From assembly GCF_001435195.1 (NCBI RefSeq), contig NZ_AZFQ01000036.1, positions 66,910-107,115 on the forward strand: a stretch of DNA of 40,206 bases. The letters are read 5' to 3'. How positions within the stretch are numbered: position 1 is the first letter of the stretch; every line of letters begins with the position of its first letter. Both the position numbers and the translations under genes were made by a program. The notes under the pieces were generated by a model. The model made no database searches, was not told where the DNA came from, and was given only the letters and a program-made list of their open reading frames with translations. Source of the stretch: Liquorilactobacillus satsumensis DSM 16230 = JCM 12392 (lineage in GTDB: Bacteria; Bacillota; Bacilli; Lactobacillales; Lactobacillaceae). This document shows, in pieces, positions 24,472 through 33,105 of this stretch.

Positions 24472-25152
24472 CTACAGCTTGGGATCTCCAGGTAATCGCA
24501 AAAGATGGGGCTTTTCATAGAAAAATCCTTGGCGTAGCGGTAAACCGAGCTCATTTAAGAGTTCATCATCGGCAGTGCTTTCGATTCCTTCGACGATCAA
24601 ACGCAAATGATAGGTGCGTGCGACTTTTCGCCAAAATAACAATTGGCCAGGAATCTCAGCGAGACGGTTTTCTTTGCGCAGATTTTGTAGTGGAAACTTG
24701 ATCTCGGCAGCGCACGGCAAAAGTGGCTCAATCCTTTGATAAACGTTCTCTCCAGTGCTGACATCATCAATACTCAGTTCGATGCCAAACTCTAAGAAAC
24801 GTTGGGCATACTTTTTTACGGTATCTAGGTTAATCCGCGGGACACCGGCATCTTCTGTGAGTTCAACCACAAGGGTCAGGGGGTAGATGTGTTTTTGCGT
24901 TTCTATCAAAGCTTGTGCCATCGTTTCGTCTACAAATTGATTTTGGTTAAGATTAAAAGAGATAGAGTCTATTTTCAGTAATAAAACTGTGCCAATCTGC
25001 TTCAACAGTTCAATTTGTTTCACAATTGGAACAGAGGTGAAATCTTGTGGCAACTGCCATTTATTGTTATTATATTTACGAATTAACATTTCATAGCCAA
25101 TCAGTGAATTAGTAAACATATTTTTTTGTGGTTGGATATAAAAGCGATACAT
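24472..25152 (-). CDS. Stand-alone EAL-domain c-di-GMP phosphodiesterase
   Basis: The 226-residue protein is an EAL domain alone, slightly shorter than usual, with no membrane or sensor part. The signature reads Glu21-Met-Leu instead of EAL. All residues generally needed for c-di-GMP hydrolysis are present at the expected places: Glu21, Asn67 (SFNLN), Glu97 (VVELTE), Asp129 and Asp130 (SIDDVSTG, for DDFGTG), Lys152 (EIKFP), Glu188 (IVEGIES) and Gln208 (RQGFFYEKP). Activity is therefore plausible although loop 6 is altered. It is divergent from the flavoprotein gene and about 2 kb from the Pel operon whose PelD has a c-di-GMP-binding motif, so it may lower c-di-GMP to switch that system off (inference). 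Confidence 0.9.
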   Translation of the reverse strand: MYRFYIQPQKNMFTNSLIGYEMLIRKYNNNKWQLPQDFTSVPIVKQIELLKQIGTVLLLKIDSISFNLNQNQFVDETMAQALIETQKHIYPLTLVVELTEDAGVPRINLDTVKKYAQRFLEFGIELSIDDVSTGENVYQRIEPLLPCAAEIKFPLQNLRKENRLAEIPGQLLFWRKVARTYHLRLIVEGIESTADDELLNELGLPLRQGFFYEKPHLLRLPGDPKL

Positions 25153-25224
25153 AGCAACGATCCTCTCATGCGGTAAAATGCTAAAAAATATTACATTACC
25201 TATTATGAACTAAGGAGAGTCATT

Positions 25225-26604
25225 ATGAAAGTAATAATCATCGGCTGCACTCATGCAGGCTTAGTTGCTGCACAAGAGATCTTGTCGACTCATCCTGAAA
25301 CACAGCTTACTATATATGAAAGAAACAATAATTTTTCTTTTTCGACCGATGGCATTTTTTTATCCCTGAATAAACAAGTAAAAAAATTAGAAAATGTTTT
25401 TGTTTCTTCTCCGGATAAAATACGCAAATTAGGTGCTGTGGTCCGAGAAAATCACACAGTATTACGTGTAGACATGGAGCGCCATCAAGTACGTGCGGTT
25501 GATATGAAAAAGGGAAAAGTTTTGGTTGATCATTATGATAAACTGATCATTACGACGGGTGCTAATGTGCGTCTCCCAGCAATTGCAGGGATTGATAATC
25601 GACGTGTTTTATTGTGCAAAAATTATTTGCAGGCGAAGAATGTTTATGAGATGACTAAAGCCAATCGGCGAATTGCAATCGTGGGTGCAGGTTATGCAGG
25701 AGTTGAACTTGCGGAAAGCCTTGCTCAAAATGGTAATGAGGTTCAACTGTTCCAGGCGCAAAAGAGAGTTTTAAACAACTATTTCGATCCAGAGTCAGCA
25801 GATTTAGCAGTCAAATTGTTGCAAAAGCATGGCGTAACAGTCCATCTGAATACACATGTAAAAGAATTTGCAGATGCAGGTGCGACTACCATTCGGGTGA
25901 CAACTGAGAGTGGTCAGTTTGTAGAAGAAATGGCGATTGTTTGTACGGGCTTCATTCCAAATACCAAGTTGTTTACCGGACAACTAAAAATGGAACGCCA
26001 TGGTGCTTTAATCCTTAATGAATATTTGCAAACTTCTCACCCCGATGTTTATGCTGCTGGTGACTGTACCGCGGTCTACTTCAATCCACTGAAGCAAACT
26101 ATTTACGCACCATTTGGAACTAATGCAGTCAGACAAGGATTGCTGGTCGCCCGGAATGTTTTCGGCAATTGTGAGCCGTACATGGGGACACAGTCAACTT
26201 CAGTGCTGCCATTATTTGGTTATCATTTTGCAACGACGGGCTTGACACTCGAAACTGCCAAGCGAGCTGGACTAAATGCGCTAAGAGCTGATTACAAGGG
26301 AATCTGGCGGCCACCATACATGCCCAAGACTGACCCAGTAACTGTTTCATTAGTGTATAATCGGGATAATCGAAAGATCCTAGGATTACAGCTACATAGC
26401 AAGCAAGATATTACGCAAGCGGTTAATACTGTTTCACTTGCGATTCAAAACAATAATACGATTGATGATCTAGCACTCGTTGATATGTTTTTTCAACCTA
26501 ACTTCAGTCGACCGTTTAACTATCTTAATTTAGTAGCACAAAATGCAGTAACACAGGAACGCAAACACGGTTTTGGACAACCGCGTTATACGCATCTTTA
26601 TTAG
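25225..26604 (+). CDS. NADH oxidase/peroxidase-family flavoprotein lacking the redox Cys42
   Basis: The 459-residue protein has the Nox/Npx/CoA-disulfide-reductase architecture: FAD-binding MKVIIIGCTHAG (1-12), NAD-binding IAIVGAGYAGVELAE (about 151-165), VYAAGDC (about 275-281) and a C-terminal dimerisation domain. At the place of the family's sulfenic-acid cysteine (SFLSCG in NADH oxidases, Cys42) the sequence is SFSTDG, with Asp42 (codon GAT at 25348-25350). Four-electron reduction of oxygen to water by the classical mechanism is therefore unlikely; a different electron acceptor or H2O2 production is possible. RBS AAGGAGAG is strong. It is followed by a terminator and is divergent from the EAL gene. 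Confidence 0.88.
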   Translation: MKVIIIGCTHAGLVAAQEILSTHPETQLTIYERNNNFSFSTDGIFLSLNKQVKKLENVFVSSPDKIRKLGAVVRENHTVLRVDMERHQVRAVDMKKGKVLVDHYDKLIITTGANVRLPAIAGIDNRRVLLCKNYLQAKNVYEMTKANRRIAIVGAGYAGVELAESLAQNGNEVQLFQAQKRVLNNYFDPESADLAVKLLQKHGVTVHLNTHVKEFADAGATTIRVTTESGQFVEEMAIVCTGFIPNTKLFTGQLKMERHGALILNEYLQTSHPDVYAAGDCTAVYFNPLKQTIYAPFGTNAVRQGLLVARNVFGNCEPYMGTQSTSVLPLFGYHFATTGLTLETAKRAGLNALRADYKGIWRPPYMPKTDPVTVSLVYNRDNRKILGLQLHSKQDITQAVNTVSLAIQNNNTIDDLALVDMFFQPNFSRPFNYLNLVAQNAVTQERKHGFGQPRYTHLY

Positions 26605-26638
26605 CACATTTAACATGAACGAACGCATCGTACATCGT

Positions 26639-26693
26639 AGACCATCCTAAAATTGTCAGGAACAACTGGCAATTCTAAGGTGGTCTTTTTTTA
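26639..26693 (+). terminator. Terminator after the flavoprotein gene
   Basis: AGACCATCCTAAAATTG (26639-26655) pairs with CAATTCTAAGGTGGTCT (26670-26686) with three mismatches and is followed by a run of T. Confidence 0.85.
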
Positions 26694-27222
26694 TGGTCAA
26701 AGCTTGTTCAAGACTAGAAGTGATTATTTGAAATGGATAAAGGGACCGTTAGAAAATAAAAATTAATAGATGTCCTTATTATTTTATTAGATTTTTTAAA
26801 AAAGGTAGTATTATTTTCATTTAATTAATAGATGAATAAAAATTATAAATTAAAAATATATCTAATTTGTCACGCGGCATAAGTGCTTCGAAATTATTAT
26901 CCAAGTTAAAATTGCCAAATGGCGGTAACAAAATAGGATGCCTTTTGATTAAGTATAAGGTAACTTTTAACAGCACTATTACCTATATAACAGTAAAAAG
27001 TTTCTAGAGGTTTCTGTTTGGCTTTTTAAAAATAGAAAGTGAACTGAATTTTATTTTCAAAAGTAGAACAGGCAACAGAAAATTATTATCATAATGATTG
27101 TAAGCTTATAATTATCTTTTTAATGATAAAATATAGTGTTTAAAAAAAATAAGATATAGGATATAATCGTTTGGGCGTTGTAAATAATAATTTAATAGTG
27201 GGCCCAGCGGGGGAGACAAATT
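26694..27222 (+). promoter_or_regulatory. Long AT-rich leader/promoter region of the Pel operon
   Basis: These 530 bases hold no credible gene. A promoter TTTAAA (27139-27144), 17-base spacer, TATAAT (27162-27167) would start transcripts near 27174. A second TATAAT lies at 27107-27112. Short dyads (for example GGTAA/TTACC around 26960-26985) occur but no recognised riboswitch; in particular I could not find the conserved core of a c-di-GMP (GEMM) riboswitch. The region may carry sites for regulators of polysaccharide expression. Confidence 0.5.
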
Positions 27223-28170
27223 TTGGCTAGTTATTTAGTAACAGGTGGTGCAGGGTTTATTGGTTCTAATTTGACAAAGAAACTCATTCAACAAGGGCAC
27301 GATGTGTGTGTGGTTGATGATTTATCGATGGGTCAGATTACTAATTTGGAAAAAAATAATAACACTCACCTGCAATTCTATGAACATTCGATTACTGATA
27401 AGCAGTTTATGCAGAATTTACTATTAAAAAATAAATTTGATTATATCGTTCTTTTAGCAGCAGTTGCGAGTGTAGCTGACTCAATCGCACGTCCCTATGC
27501 GACACACAAGGTTAACCAAGAAGCTAATATTAATATTCTCGAAACTATTCGGAAATATCAGTTGCCAATCAAAAAACTGCTCTTTTCATCTTCAGCTGCG
27601 GTCTATGGGAACTTACCAGAACTCCCTAAGAGGGAAGATTCCAGGGTTGAACCGATGACGCCCTATGCAGTTGATAAATACGCCACAGAAAGATTTGTGC
27701 TGAATTATGGGCGTTTATATAATCTTCCGACCGTTGCGACTAGATTTTTTAATGTTTACGGGCCAAACCAAAATCCACGTTCCCCATATTCAGGTGTCCT
27801 TTCGATTATTTCCGAGTGCTTTAAAAACAAGCAGGAGTTTACTTTATTTGGTGACGGAAGTCAGGAACGTGATTTTATCTATGTTGAAGATGTGGTGGCG
27901 GCTCTGGAAATTTTGTTGCATTCTAAGGCTCAGCATGAGGTTTACAATGTTGCCACCGGACAGACAGTTACATTGCTTGGAGTGATTCGGCAAATGGAAA
28001 AGCTGATTGGATGCCAGCTGCAAATCACAAAAAAGCCGGCACGTGAAGGAGATATTCAGCGTTCTCAAGCAGACATAACTAAATTACGACGTCTTGGCTT
28101 TACAGCTCAAAATGATTTAGCAACCGGATTGAAAAAATATTTGCACTTTTCGCAATTAATCGAGCAGTGA
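27223..28170 (+). CDS. NAD-dependent UDP-sugar 4-epimerase (GalE/Gne-like), first gene of the Pel operon
   Basis: The 315-residue extended short-chain dehydrogenase has TGGAGFIG (residues 7-14), VVDD, SSSAAVYG and the catalytic Tyr148-x3-Lys152 (YAVDK), with the RDFIYVEDV segment typical of nucleotide-sugar epimerases. It probably interconverts UDP-Glc/UDP-Gal or, given the Pel context, UDP-GlcNAc/UDP-GalNAc, since Pel contains GalNAc-type sugars and Pseudomonas pairs its pel genes with the epimerase PelX. The TTG start has GGGGGAG 7 bases upstream. It leads the operon; the pelD start is 105 bases after its stop. Confidence 0.88.
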   Translation: MASYLVTGGAGFIGSNLTKKLIQQGHDVCVVDDLSMGQITNLEKNNNTHLQFYEHSITDKQFMQNLLLKNKFDYIVLLAAVASVADSIARPYATHKVNQEANINILETIRKYQLPIKKLLFSSSAAVYGNLPELPKREDSRVEPMTPYAVDKYATERFVLNYGRLYNLPTVATRFFNVYGPNQNPRSPYSGVLSIISECFKNKQEFTLFGDGSQERDFIYVEDVVAALEILLHSKAQHEVYNVATGQTVTLLGVIRQMEKLIGCQLQITKKPAREGDIQRSQADITKLRRLGFTAQNDLATGLKKYLHFSQLIEQ

Positions 28171-28189
28171 ACAGGAAGAGGAAACTTGC

Positions 28190-28279
28190 ATGGAGAAAAT
28201 AAATTTAGTCCTGAAAAATAAGGCACAACACTGCGTATTTTGTTTAAGGAATAGGAAAAGGAGGGGAATCCGAAAGTGA
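28190..28279 (+). CDS. Possible 29-residue ORF coupled to pelD
   Basis: An ATG with GGAAGAGG 7 bases upstream opens a 29-codon frame whose product contains CVFC and a very basic tail (RNRKRRGIRK). Its TGA overlaps the pelD GTG start (GTGA), as expected for translational coupling. It may be a coupling leader peptide or a small protein; size alone cannot decide. Confidence 0.35.
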   Translation: MEKINLVLKNKAQHCVFCLRNRKRRGIRK

Positions 28280-30375
28280 GAGTTTTATTAGCGGGTAATA
28301 CTGGTTATTTGACGAAGAAAATGATTGGAGAACTTTTTCCTAAATGTGATGTGCTGATCATCGGAGACCCTCTCGTTGAAACAAGCTTTGATAAAAAAAT
28401 TACAGCAATTTCGAAAAACTATGAACAACTGACTGATATTGTGGAATTGCAGTACTTCGACAAAATTGTGTACTTTTCTGCTTTTTTAACCTTTACAGGC
28501 AGAGTTCAACACGAAGTCGAAGAAATGAGCTCTTTGCTGGAATATTGCGAGCAAAACAAAGAAACGCAGCTATTATATATTACAAAGCCTAGCACTTTGG
28601 GAAAAGATAAGCGAAATGAGGAACTTATTTTACGCCAGCTGGCAGATCTATGTGCTTATTATGCAACCGAAAAAGGGGTAGACGTGAAAGTTATTAAGAG
28701 CCCATTTTTATATTCGGCTGAGAAAAGCAATGATTTTTTGTATAAGCTGTTTCAAAGTGCAGCAGCGCAGAAGTCTTTCCGGATAGCAGCTAGTCGGCGA
28801 CAGTCGTTATCTTTTATTGCACCTGAAGATTTATGCAAATTAATCCGAAAAGTCTGTGATAGCTGGGAAAAAGGTTTTGAAATTCTCAATATTCCGCAGC
28901 AAAATGAGCTCGATTGGGACCAGCTTGAGGATGAAATTCCGCAAAGTAAGCTTATTTTTACGGAAGATTCCACAACTGCAACTAAACTTGAGCAGCTAAC
29001 GGATTCGCAACTTGGTGACAGGTATAACTGGAAACAAGAAATCAAGCTTAATGAAAAGCTGCCTGAATTGTATCGCAAATATCGCAAAAATATTTCCTCA
29101 GTGGGAGCTTGGGAGCGGATTAATAACATTCTTTTTAAAAAGCACCATAAGTTAATTGCTGTATTAGAAGTTCTTGCAGCTTTTGGAATCTGTATTCTTT
29201 TAAACAAATTAGCAAGCAATAATTCTGAATTCAAGTTAATTGATATCAAGTTACTTTATGTTGTTATTGTGGGAACGATTTATGGAATTGATCTCGGATT
29301 AGTGGCTGCAGGATTGGCATCGGGGCTGCTGGTTTATTCTTTTGTGATCAGTGGAACAAATTGGCTAATGTTATTTTATGATCCTTCCAACTGGCTACCA
29401 TTTATCGGTTATTTTATTATCGGAGCTATTTGTGGATACCTGCAAAATAAAAATAAAGATAGGCTTAATTTCTGGGAGAAAGAAAATAAACTTGTGCAAG
29501 AAAAATACAGCTTTGTACAGCAACTTTATGGGGAAGAATTGCGCGAGACTAAAGAGCTGCGGAAACAGATTCTAGGCAGTAAAAATAGTTTTGGCAAGAT
29601 CTTTGAAGTAACGCAAAAGCTTGATTCCGTTGAACCTTCGCAGATTTTTAATAAAGCAATTAAAGTTTTGGAAGAATTGCTCGAGAATAAAACAATTTCA
29701 ATTTACAAAGTTGAAAAAAACGAGGCTTTTGCTCGGTTGCAAGTTGCGTCTAGCGCGATTTTAAAAGAACAACCCTTTTCATTAGCACTTGCAGACTATG
29801 GCGAAATTATTGCGACTGTCAAACGAGGTGAGGTCTGGGTTAATAATAATTTAGACAAACGTTTTCCAATGTATGTTACCGGCATAAGCCAAGATGCACG
29901 TTTATTGCTCTTGATAACCGTTTCTCACGTCGACTATACGCAAATGACACTCTATTATCAGAACTTATTTAAGGTGTTGTGCGGCTTAGTCCAAAGTGCT
30001 GTCTTAAAAGCGCTTTTCTACAAAGAAACCGTCTACAATAAACTTCATTATGAGCAAACTAAAATTTTAAAAGAGCAGGCTTTTATCAATGAGTTGAAGA
30101 TCGCTAAAAAGTCAAAAGAAGAGCAAAACTCATTGTATGAGCTACTTAAAATTGATGTCAAAAATATGACTGAACTTAAAACGGCTTACTCCAAACTTGA
30201 AGGATTAATTAGAGAAAATGATCTTTTTGGCATTTTTGATGATGGAAGTTTTTATTTGTTGTTAACACAAATTTCTCCTAAAAATGTACCGCTTGTGCTG
30301 CAGCGTTTTTCTAAAGCTGGAATTAAAAGCCAAGTTGTCTCTGAAAATGAGGAGGAAAAGCTGTGCGGATTATAA
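28276..30375 (+). CDS. pelD: PelD-like c-di-GMP receptor with extra N-terminal SDR-like domain
   Basis: The 699-residue protein is about 240 longer than Pseudomonas PelD (455). Residues 1-230 look like a degenerate Rossmann/SDR domain (VLLAGNTGYLT at 3-13; no Tyr-x3-Lys at the expected place). Then come about four membrane helices (about 293-390), a charged coiled coil (about 398-435), a GAF domain (about 450-580) and a C-terminal degenerate GGDEF. There Arg646-Glu-Asn-Asp649 forms an RxxD inhibitory-type site exactly five residues before DDGSF (655-659), which replaces GGDEF. The layout predicts c-di-GMP binding without cyclase activity, as known for PelD. GTG start with AAAGGAGGGG upstream; overlaps pelE by 13 bases. 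Confidence 0.88.
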   Translation: MRVLLAGNTGYLTKKMIGELFPKCDVLIIGDPLVETSFDKKITAISKNYEQLTDIVELQYFDKIVYFSAFLTFTGRVQHEVEEMSSLLEYCEQNKETQLLYITKPSTLGKDKRNEELILRQLADLCAYYATEKGVDVKVIKSPFLYSAEKSNDFLYKLFQSAAAQKSFRIAASRRQSLSFIAPEDLCKLIRKVCDSWEKGFEILNIPQQNELDWDQLEDEIPQSKLIFTEDSTTATKLEQLTDSQLGDRYNWKQEIKLNEKLPELYRKYRKNISSVGAWERINNILFKKHHKLIAVLEVLAAFGICILLNKLASNNSEFKLIDIKLLYVVIVGTIYGIDLGLVAAGLASGLLVYSFVISGTNWLMLFYDPSNWLPFIGYFIIGAICGYLQNKNKDRLNFWEKENKLVQEKYSFVQQLYGEELRETKELRKQILGSKNSFGKIFEVTQKLDSVEPSQIFNKAIKVLEELLENKTISIYKVEKNEAFARLQVASSAILKEQPFSLALADYGEIIATVKRGEVWVNNNLDKRFPMYVTGISQDARLLLLITVSHVDYTQMTLYYQNLFKVLCGLVQSAVLKALFYKETVYNKLHYEQTKILKEQAFINELKIAKKSKEEQNSLYELLKIDVKNMTELKTAYSKLEGLIRENDLFGIFDDGSFYLLLTQISPKNVPLVLQRFSKAGIKSQVVSENEEEKLCGL

Positions 30376-31277
30376 TTTTTTTGCTGATCATCCACCTCAT
30401 CGGGTGCGTAATTGTCTACGCCGGTGTTAAGCTGCGGCTGTTACATCTTTCTAAGATTATTCTGCCCTTTGTGCTACTAGTTCCGTTTTTCGGCAGTGTC
30501 TGTGCGGTGATTGTGGGAATCTTTTTTTCAACAACAACTAATCGCCGAAAAAAGGTTGACCTAGAAGAAGCTCTGGAGGATACGTCCGCACAAAACAGCT
30601 TAGTAGTTGAAAGAGAGCGAAATTATCAGAACATTGTTTCGATGGAAGAAGCTTTGCTGATTAATGATCCAGAGGTTAGACGCAAATTATTGTTGACGGT
30701 GTTGAACGATGATCCCAAACAATATATTGAGATGTTGTCAAAAGCGCGCATGAACAATGACGTTGAAGTTGTTCATTATGCGACGACGGCACTGGCTTCA
30801 ATCTCCAGCGATTTTGACATACAGTTACAGGATTTTGAACGTAGGTATCGAAAAGCACCGGACAATCTTGAGTTGCTGCAAGCTTACAAGAATTTTTTAC
30901 AGCAGTATCTTAAGTCGGATTTTATTGAAAAGCACACCTATGAGATTCAACGCAGTCAGTATGTGAATTTATTGCAAAAGTTAATTGATGTAGGGCAAGG
31001 CGACCTTGAAACTTATCTTGAAATGATTGACACTTTGCTGGAGTCAAAAAATTACAGCCGTGCTTTATTTTATCTCGGTGAAGTTGAAAAAAGCTGGGGA
31101 GATTCACAGGAATATTGGTTAGAAAAAATCAAATATTATTTTTCACAGCACGATCACCAGCAGATCATTAAAACAGTCAAAGAAATTGAAACCAAGAACA
31201 TTTACTTCTCGAAGCAAAATAGGGAGTTAGTGGAATACTGGATGGCAAAGGAAGAAAGGAAAAAATTCCATGAATAG
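30363..31277 (+). CDS. pelE: PelE-like membrane-anchored TPR protein
   Basis: The 304-residue protein begins with two hydrophobic helices (about 2-22 and 30-55) and continues as an all-helical, TPR-like cytoplasmic part (about 75-300), matching PelE by position and layout although sequence recognition is weak. In Pseudomonas PelE scaffolds the PelD-PelF synthase complex at the inner membrane. The GTG start (30363) lies within the pelD end, and the gene overlaps pelA by 8 bases, so the operon is tightly coupled. Confidence 0.8.
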   Translation: MRIIIFLLIIHLIGCVIVYAGVKLRLLHLSKIILPFVLLVPFFGSVCAVIVGIFFSTTTNRRKKVDLEEALEDTSAQNSLVVERERNYQNIVSMEEALLINDPEVRRKLLLTVLNDDPKQYIEMLSKARMNNDVEVVHYATTALASISSDFDIQLQDFERRYRKAPDNLELLQAYKNFLQQYLKSDFIEKHTYEIQRSQYVNLLQKLIDVGQGDLETYLEMIDTLLESKNYSRALFYLGEVEKSWGDSQEYWLEKIKYYFSQHDHQQIIKTVKEIETKNIYFSKQNRELVEYWMAKEERKKFHE

Positions 31278-33105
31278 GTGGAAAAGTTTTAGGTATAAGG
31301 CACTTTTTTTTATCATGCTGACTTTTTTCATAATGGCACTCATCCTCTTCTTTGAACGAAGCGGGATTCACTATACGCAACCAGCTAAGCAGGTTAATTA
31401 TTTACCAACCAGTAAAGTGATACAAAGTTCAGCTGCGGTTAAAAAGGCTCCAGTGACTTGTTTAGTTTTAACTGATAGTACTGAGCCAGATTGTCGAGTA
31501 GCTGAGCCGCAGATTAAGCGAGTTCTTTTGGATATGAAAGTCGGATATAGAACTGTTGATTTATCAAAGCAAACACTGCCTGCACTGGGAGCTTATCAAA
31601 CAGTTGTTGTACTGACAGAAAATATTAGTAGTTTTGGGACGCAGCAGAATGTTTTTAAAAATTGGATTAGCGCTGGAGGTCATGCACTATTTGTACTGCC
31701 AATTCAAAAAGAAGAGGGAGTTGATAACTTTTTCGGTGAGTTGGGCGTCACAAGTGCGACTGCTAAAAATGAAGTAGTTTCCGGTTTTTATGCCGCTAAG
31801 GGTTTTATGGCGGGTGGCAACAAGGAGTATAAATTTAGTGATCCGTTCAAGTCTGCACGTAAAATGAAGTTAACGCGCAATGTTAAGACATATGCCTGGA
31901 CCGACAAGAGTCAAAAATTCCCATTAGTTTGGGAGAATAAATATGGTAAAGGGCAAGTTGTAGTAGATAACATTGGAATTGTTGAAAAAGTTAACAGGGG
32001 AATCTATGCGGCTTCATATAGCTTATTAGGTGCAGTGGGAGTCTATCCTGTGATTAATGGGTCTGCATTTTATTTGGATGATTTTCCATCACCAGTTCCT
32101 AATGGGGATGGCAAGTATGTAAAGCGTGACTATCATATGAATATTGCTGACTTTTACTCCAAAGTTTGGTGGCCGGACCTGTTGAAACTTTCGGCGCGCC
32201 ATGGTGTCAGGTTTACAGGTGTTATTATTGAAAATTATGGAAATCAGACAAATGGAAAGGTCACAACGACCCAAGATACAAGTCGTTTCAGATATTTTGG
32301 TAATATGTTATTGCACGCAGATGGTGAATTAGGTTTTCATGGTTATAATCACCAACCATTGAATACTGGGGAAGTCAGTTACAAGGGACAGCATTTACCA
32401 TATAAACTTTGGAAAAATACCCAGGCGATGAAGAACTCAATTGAACAATTAGAGACCTTTTCAAACAATGTCTTTCCCGAGACAAGAAAATCAGTTTACG
32501 TACCACCGTCTAACATTCTTTCAGCTAAAGGCAGAAAGATGCTTGGAAAAGACAAAGAAATTAGGACGATCGCGAGTGTTTATTTTCCGGGGGATGCCGG
32601 TTATTCGCAGGAGTTTGGAGTTTCAAAAGATGGAATTGTTAATCAACCACGAATTATTTCGGGTGCACTTTTTGATAAGTATAATAAGCTTGCCGCTTTT
32701 TCTGAGTTAAATATGCATTACGTGAATACTCATTTTATGCATCCTGATGATCTCTTAGATGTTGATCGTGGTGCTAAGCTGGGGTGGAATAAATTGAAAA
32801 ATAACTTAGCATCCTATATGGAGTGGTTGTTCACCGCAGCACCAGGGATTAGAAACTTAACCGGTTCAGAACTTTCTGGTGCAATTGAAAGATATAGTGC
32901 AGCGGTTGTGACCAAAAAAGAGGTTACCGCCACTGAAGTTAAGTTGGAGCTTGGCAACTTATATGACGAAAGCTATTTAATGGTACGTCTAAATGAAGGC
33001 GGCAAGCCTCAAGGCGTGGAGGGCGGAACGCTTCGTCACGTCACAGGCGATCTCTATTTGCTGCGTGCGACTAGCAGGAATGTCACCATTAACTTACGGA
33101 GATGA
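31270..33105 (+). CDS. pelA: PelA-like membrane-anchored polysaccharide deacetylase (PelA-DA)
   Basis: The 611-residue protein has an N-terminal anchor helix (about 11-29), a central segment (about 60-240) resembling the reductase-amidotransferase-like part of DUF2194 proteins, and a polysaccharide-deacetylase domain: Asp270-Asp271 (YLDDFPSP), His357-x3-His361 (FHGYNH) as metal ligands and THFMHPDD (His488, His491). It would deacetylate the GalNAc/GlcNAc-rich polymer outside the membrane. The N-terminal glycoside hydrolase domain of Pseudomonas PelA (948 residues) is absent, as in described Gram-positive pel clusters. It overlaps pelE and pelF (ATGA-type) by 8 and 4 bases. Confidence 0.87.
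   Translation: MNRWKSFRYKALFFIMLTFFIMALILFFERSGIHYTQPAKQVNYLPTSKVIQSSAAVKKAPVTCLVLTDSTEPDCRVAEPQIKRVLLDMKVGYRTVDLSKQTLPALGAYQTVVVLTENISSFGTQQNVFKNWISAGGHALFVLPIQKEEGVDNFFGELGVTSATAKNEVVSGFYAAKGFMAGGNKEYKFSDPFKSARKMKLTRNVKTYAWTDKSQKFPLVWENKYGKGQVVVDNIGIVEKVNRGIYAASYSLLGAVGVYPVINGSAFYLDDFPSPVPNGDGKYVKRDYHMNIADFYSKVWWPDLLKLSARHGVRFTGVIIENYGNQTNGKVTTTQDTSRFRYFGNMLLHADGELGFHGYNHQPLNTGEVSYKGQHLPYKLWKNTQAMKNSIEQLETFSNNVFPETRKSVYVPPSNILSAKGRKMLGKDKEIRTIASVYFPGDAGYSQEFGVSKDGIVNQPRIISGALFDKYNKLAAFSELNMHYVNTHFMHPDDLLDVDRGAKLGWNKLKNNLASYMEWLFTAAPGIRNLTGSELSGAIERYSAAVVTKKEVTATEVKLELGNLYDESYLMVRLNEGGKPQGVEGGTLRHVTGDLYLLRATSRNVTINLRR

Noticed and set aside
26860-27000. Possible c-di-GMP (GEMM) riboswitch upstream of the Pel operon
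   Set aside because: A short GTCACGC stretch resembles the start of GEMM-I, but the rest of the conserved core and the second stem could not be found.
28660-28690. YATEK in the PelD N-terminal domain as an SDR Tyr-x3-Lys active site
   Set aside because: By alignment with extended SDRs it falls after the expected place, in the helix before the strand that follows the active site; the match is probably chance.
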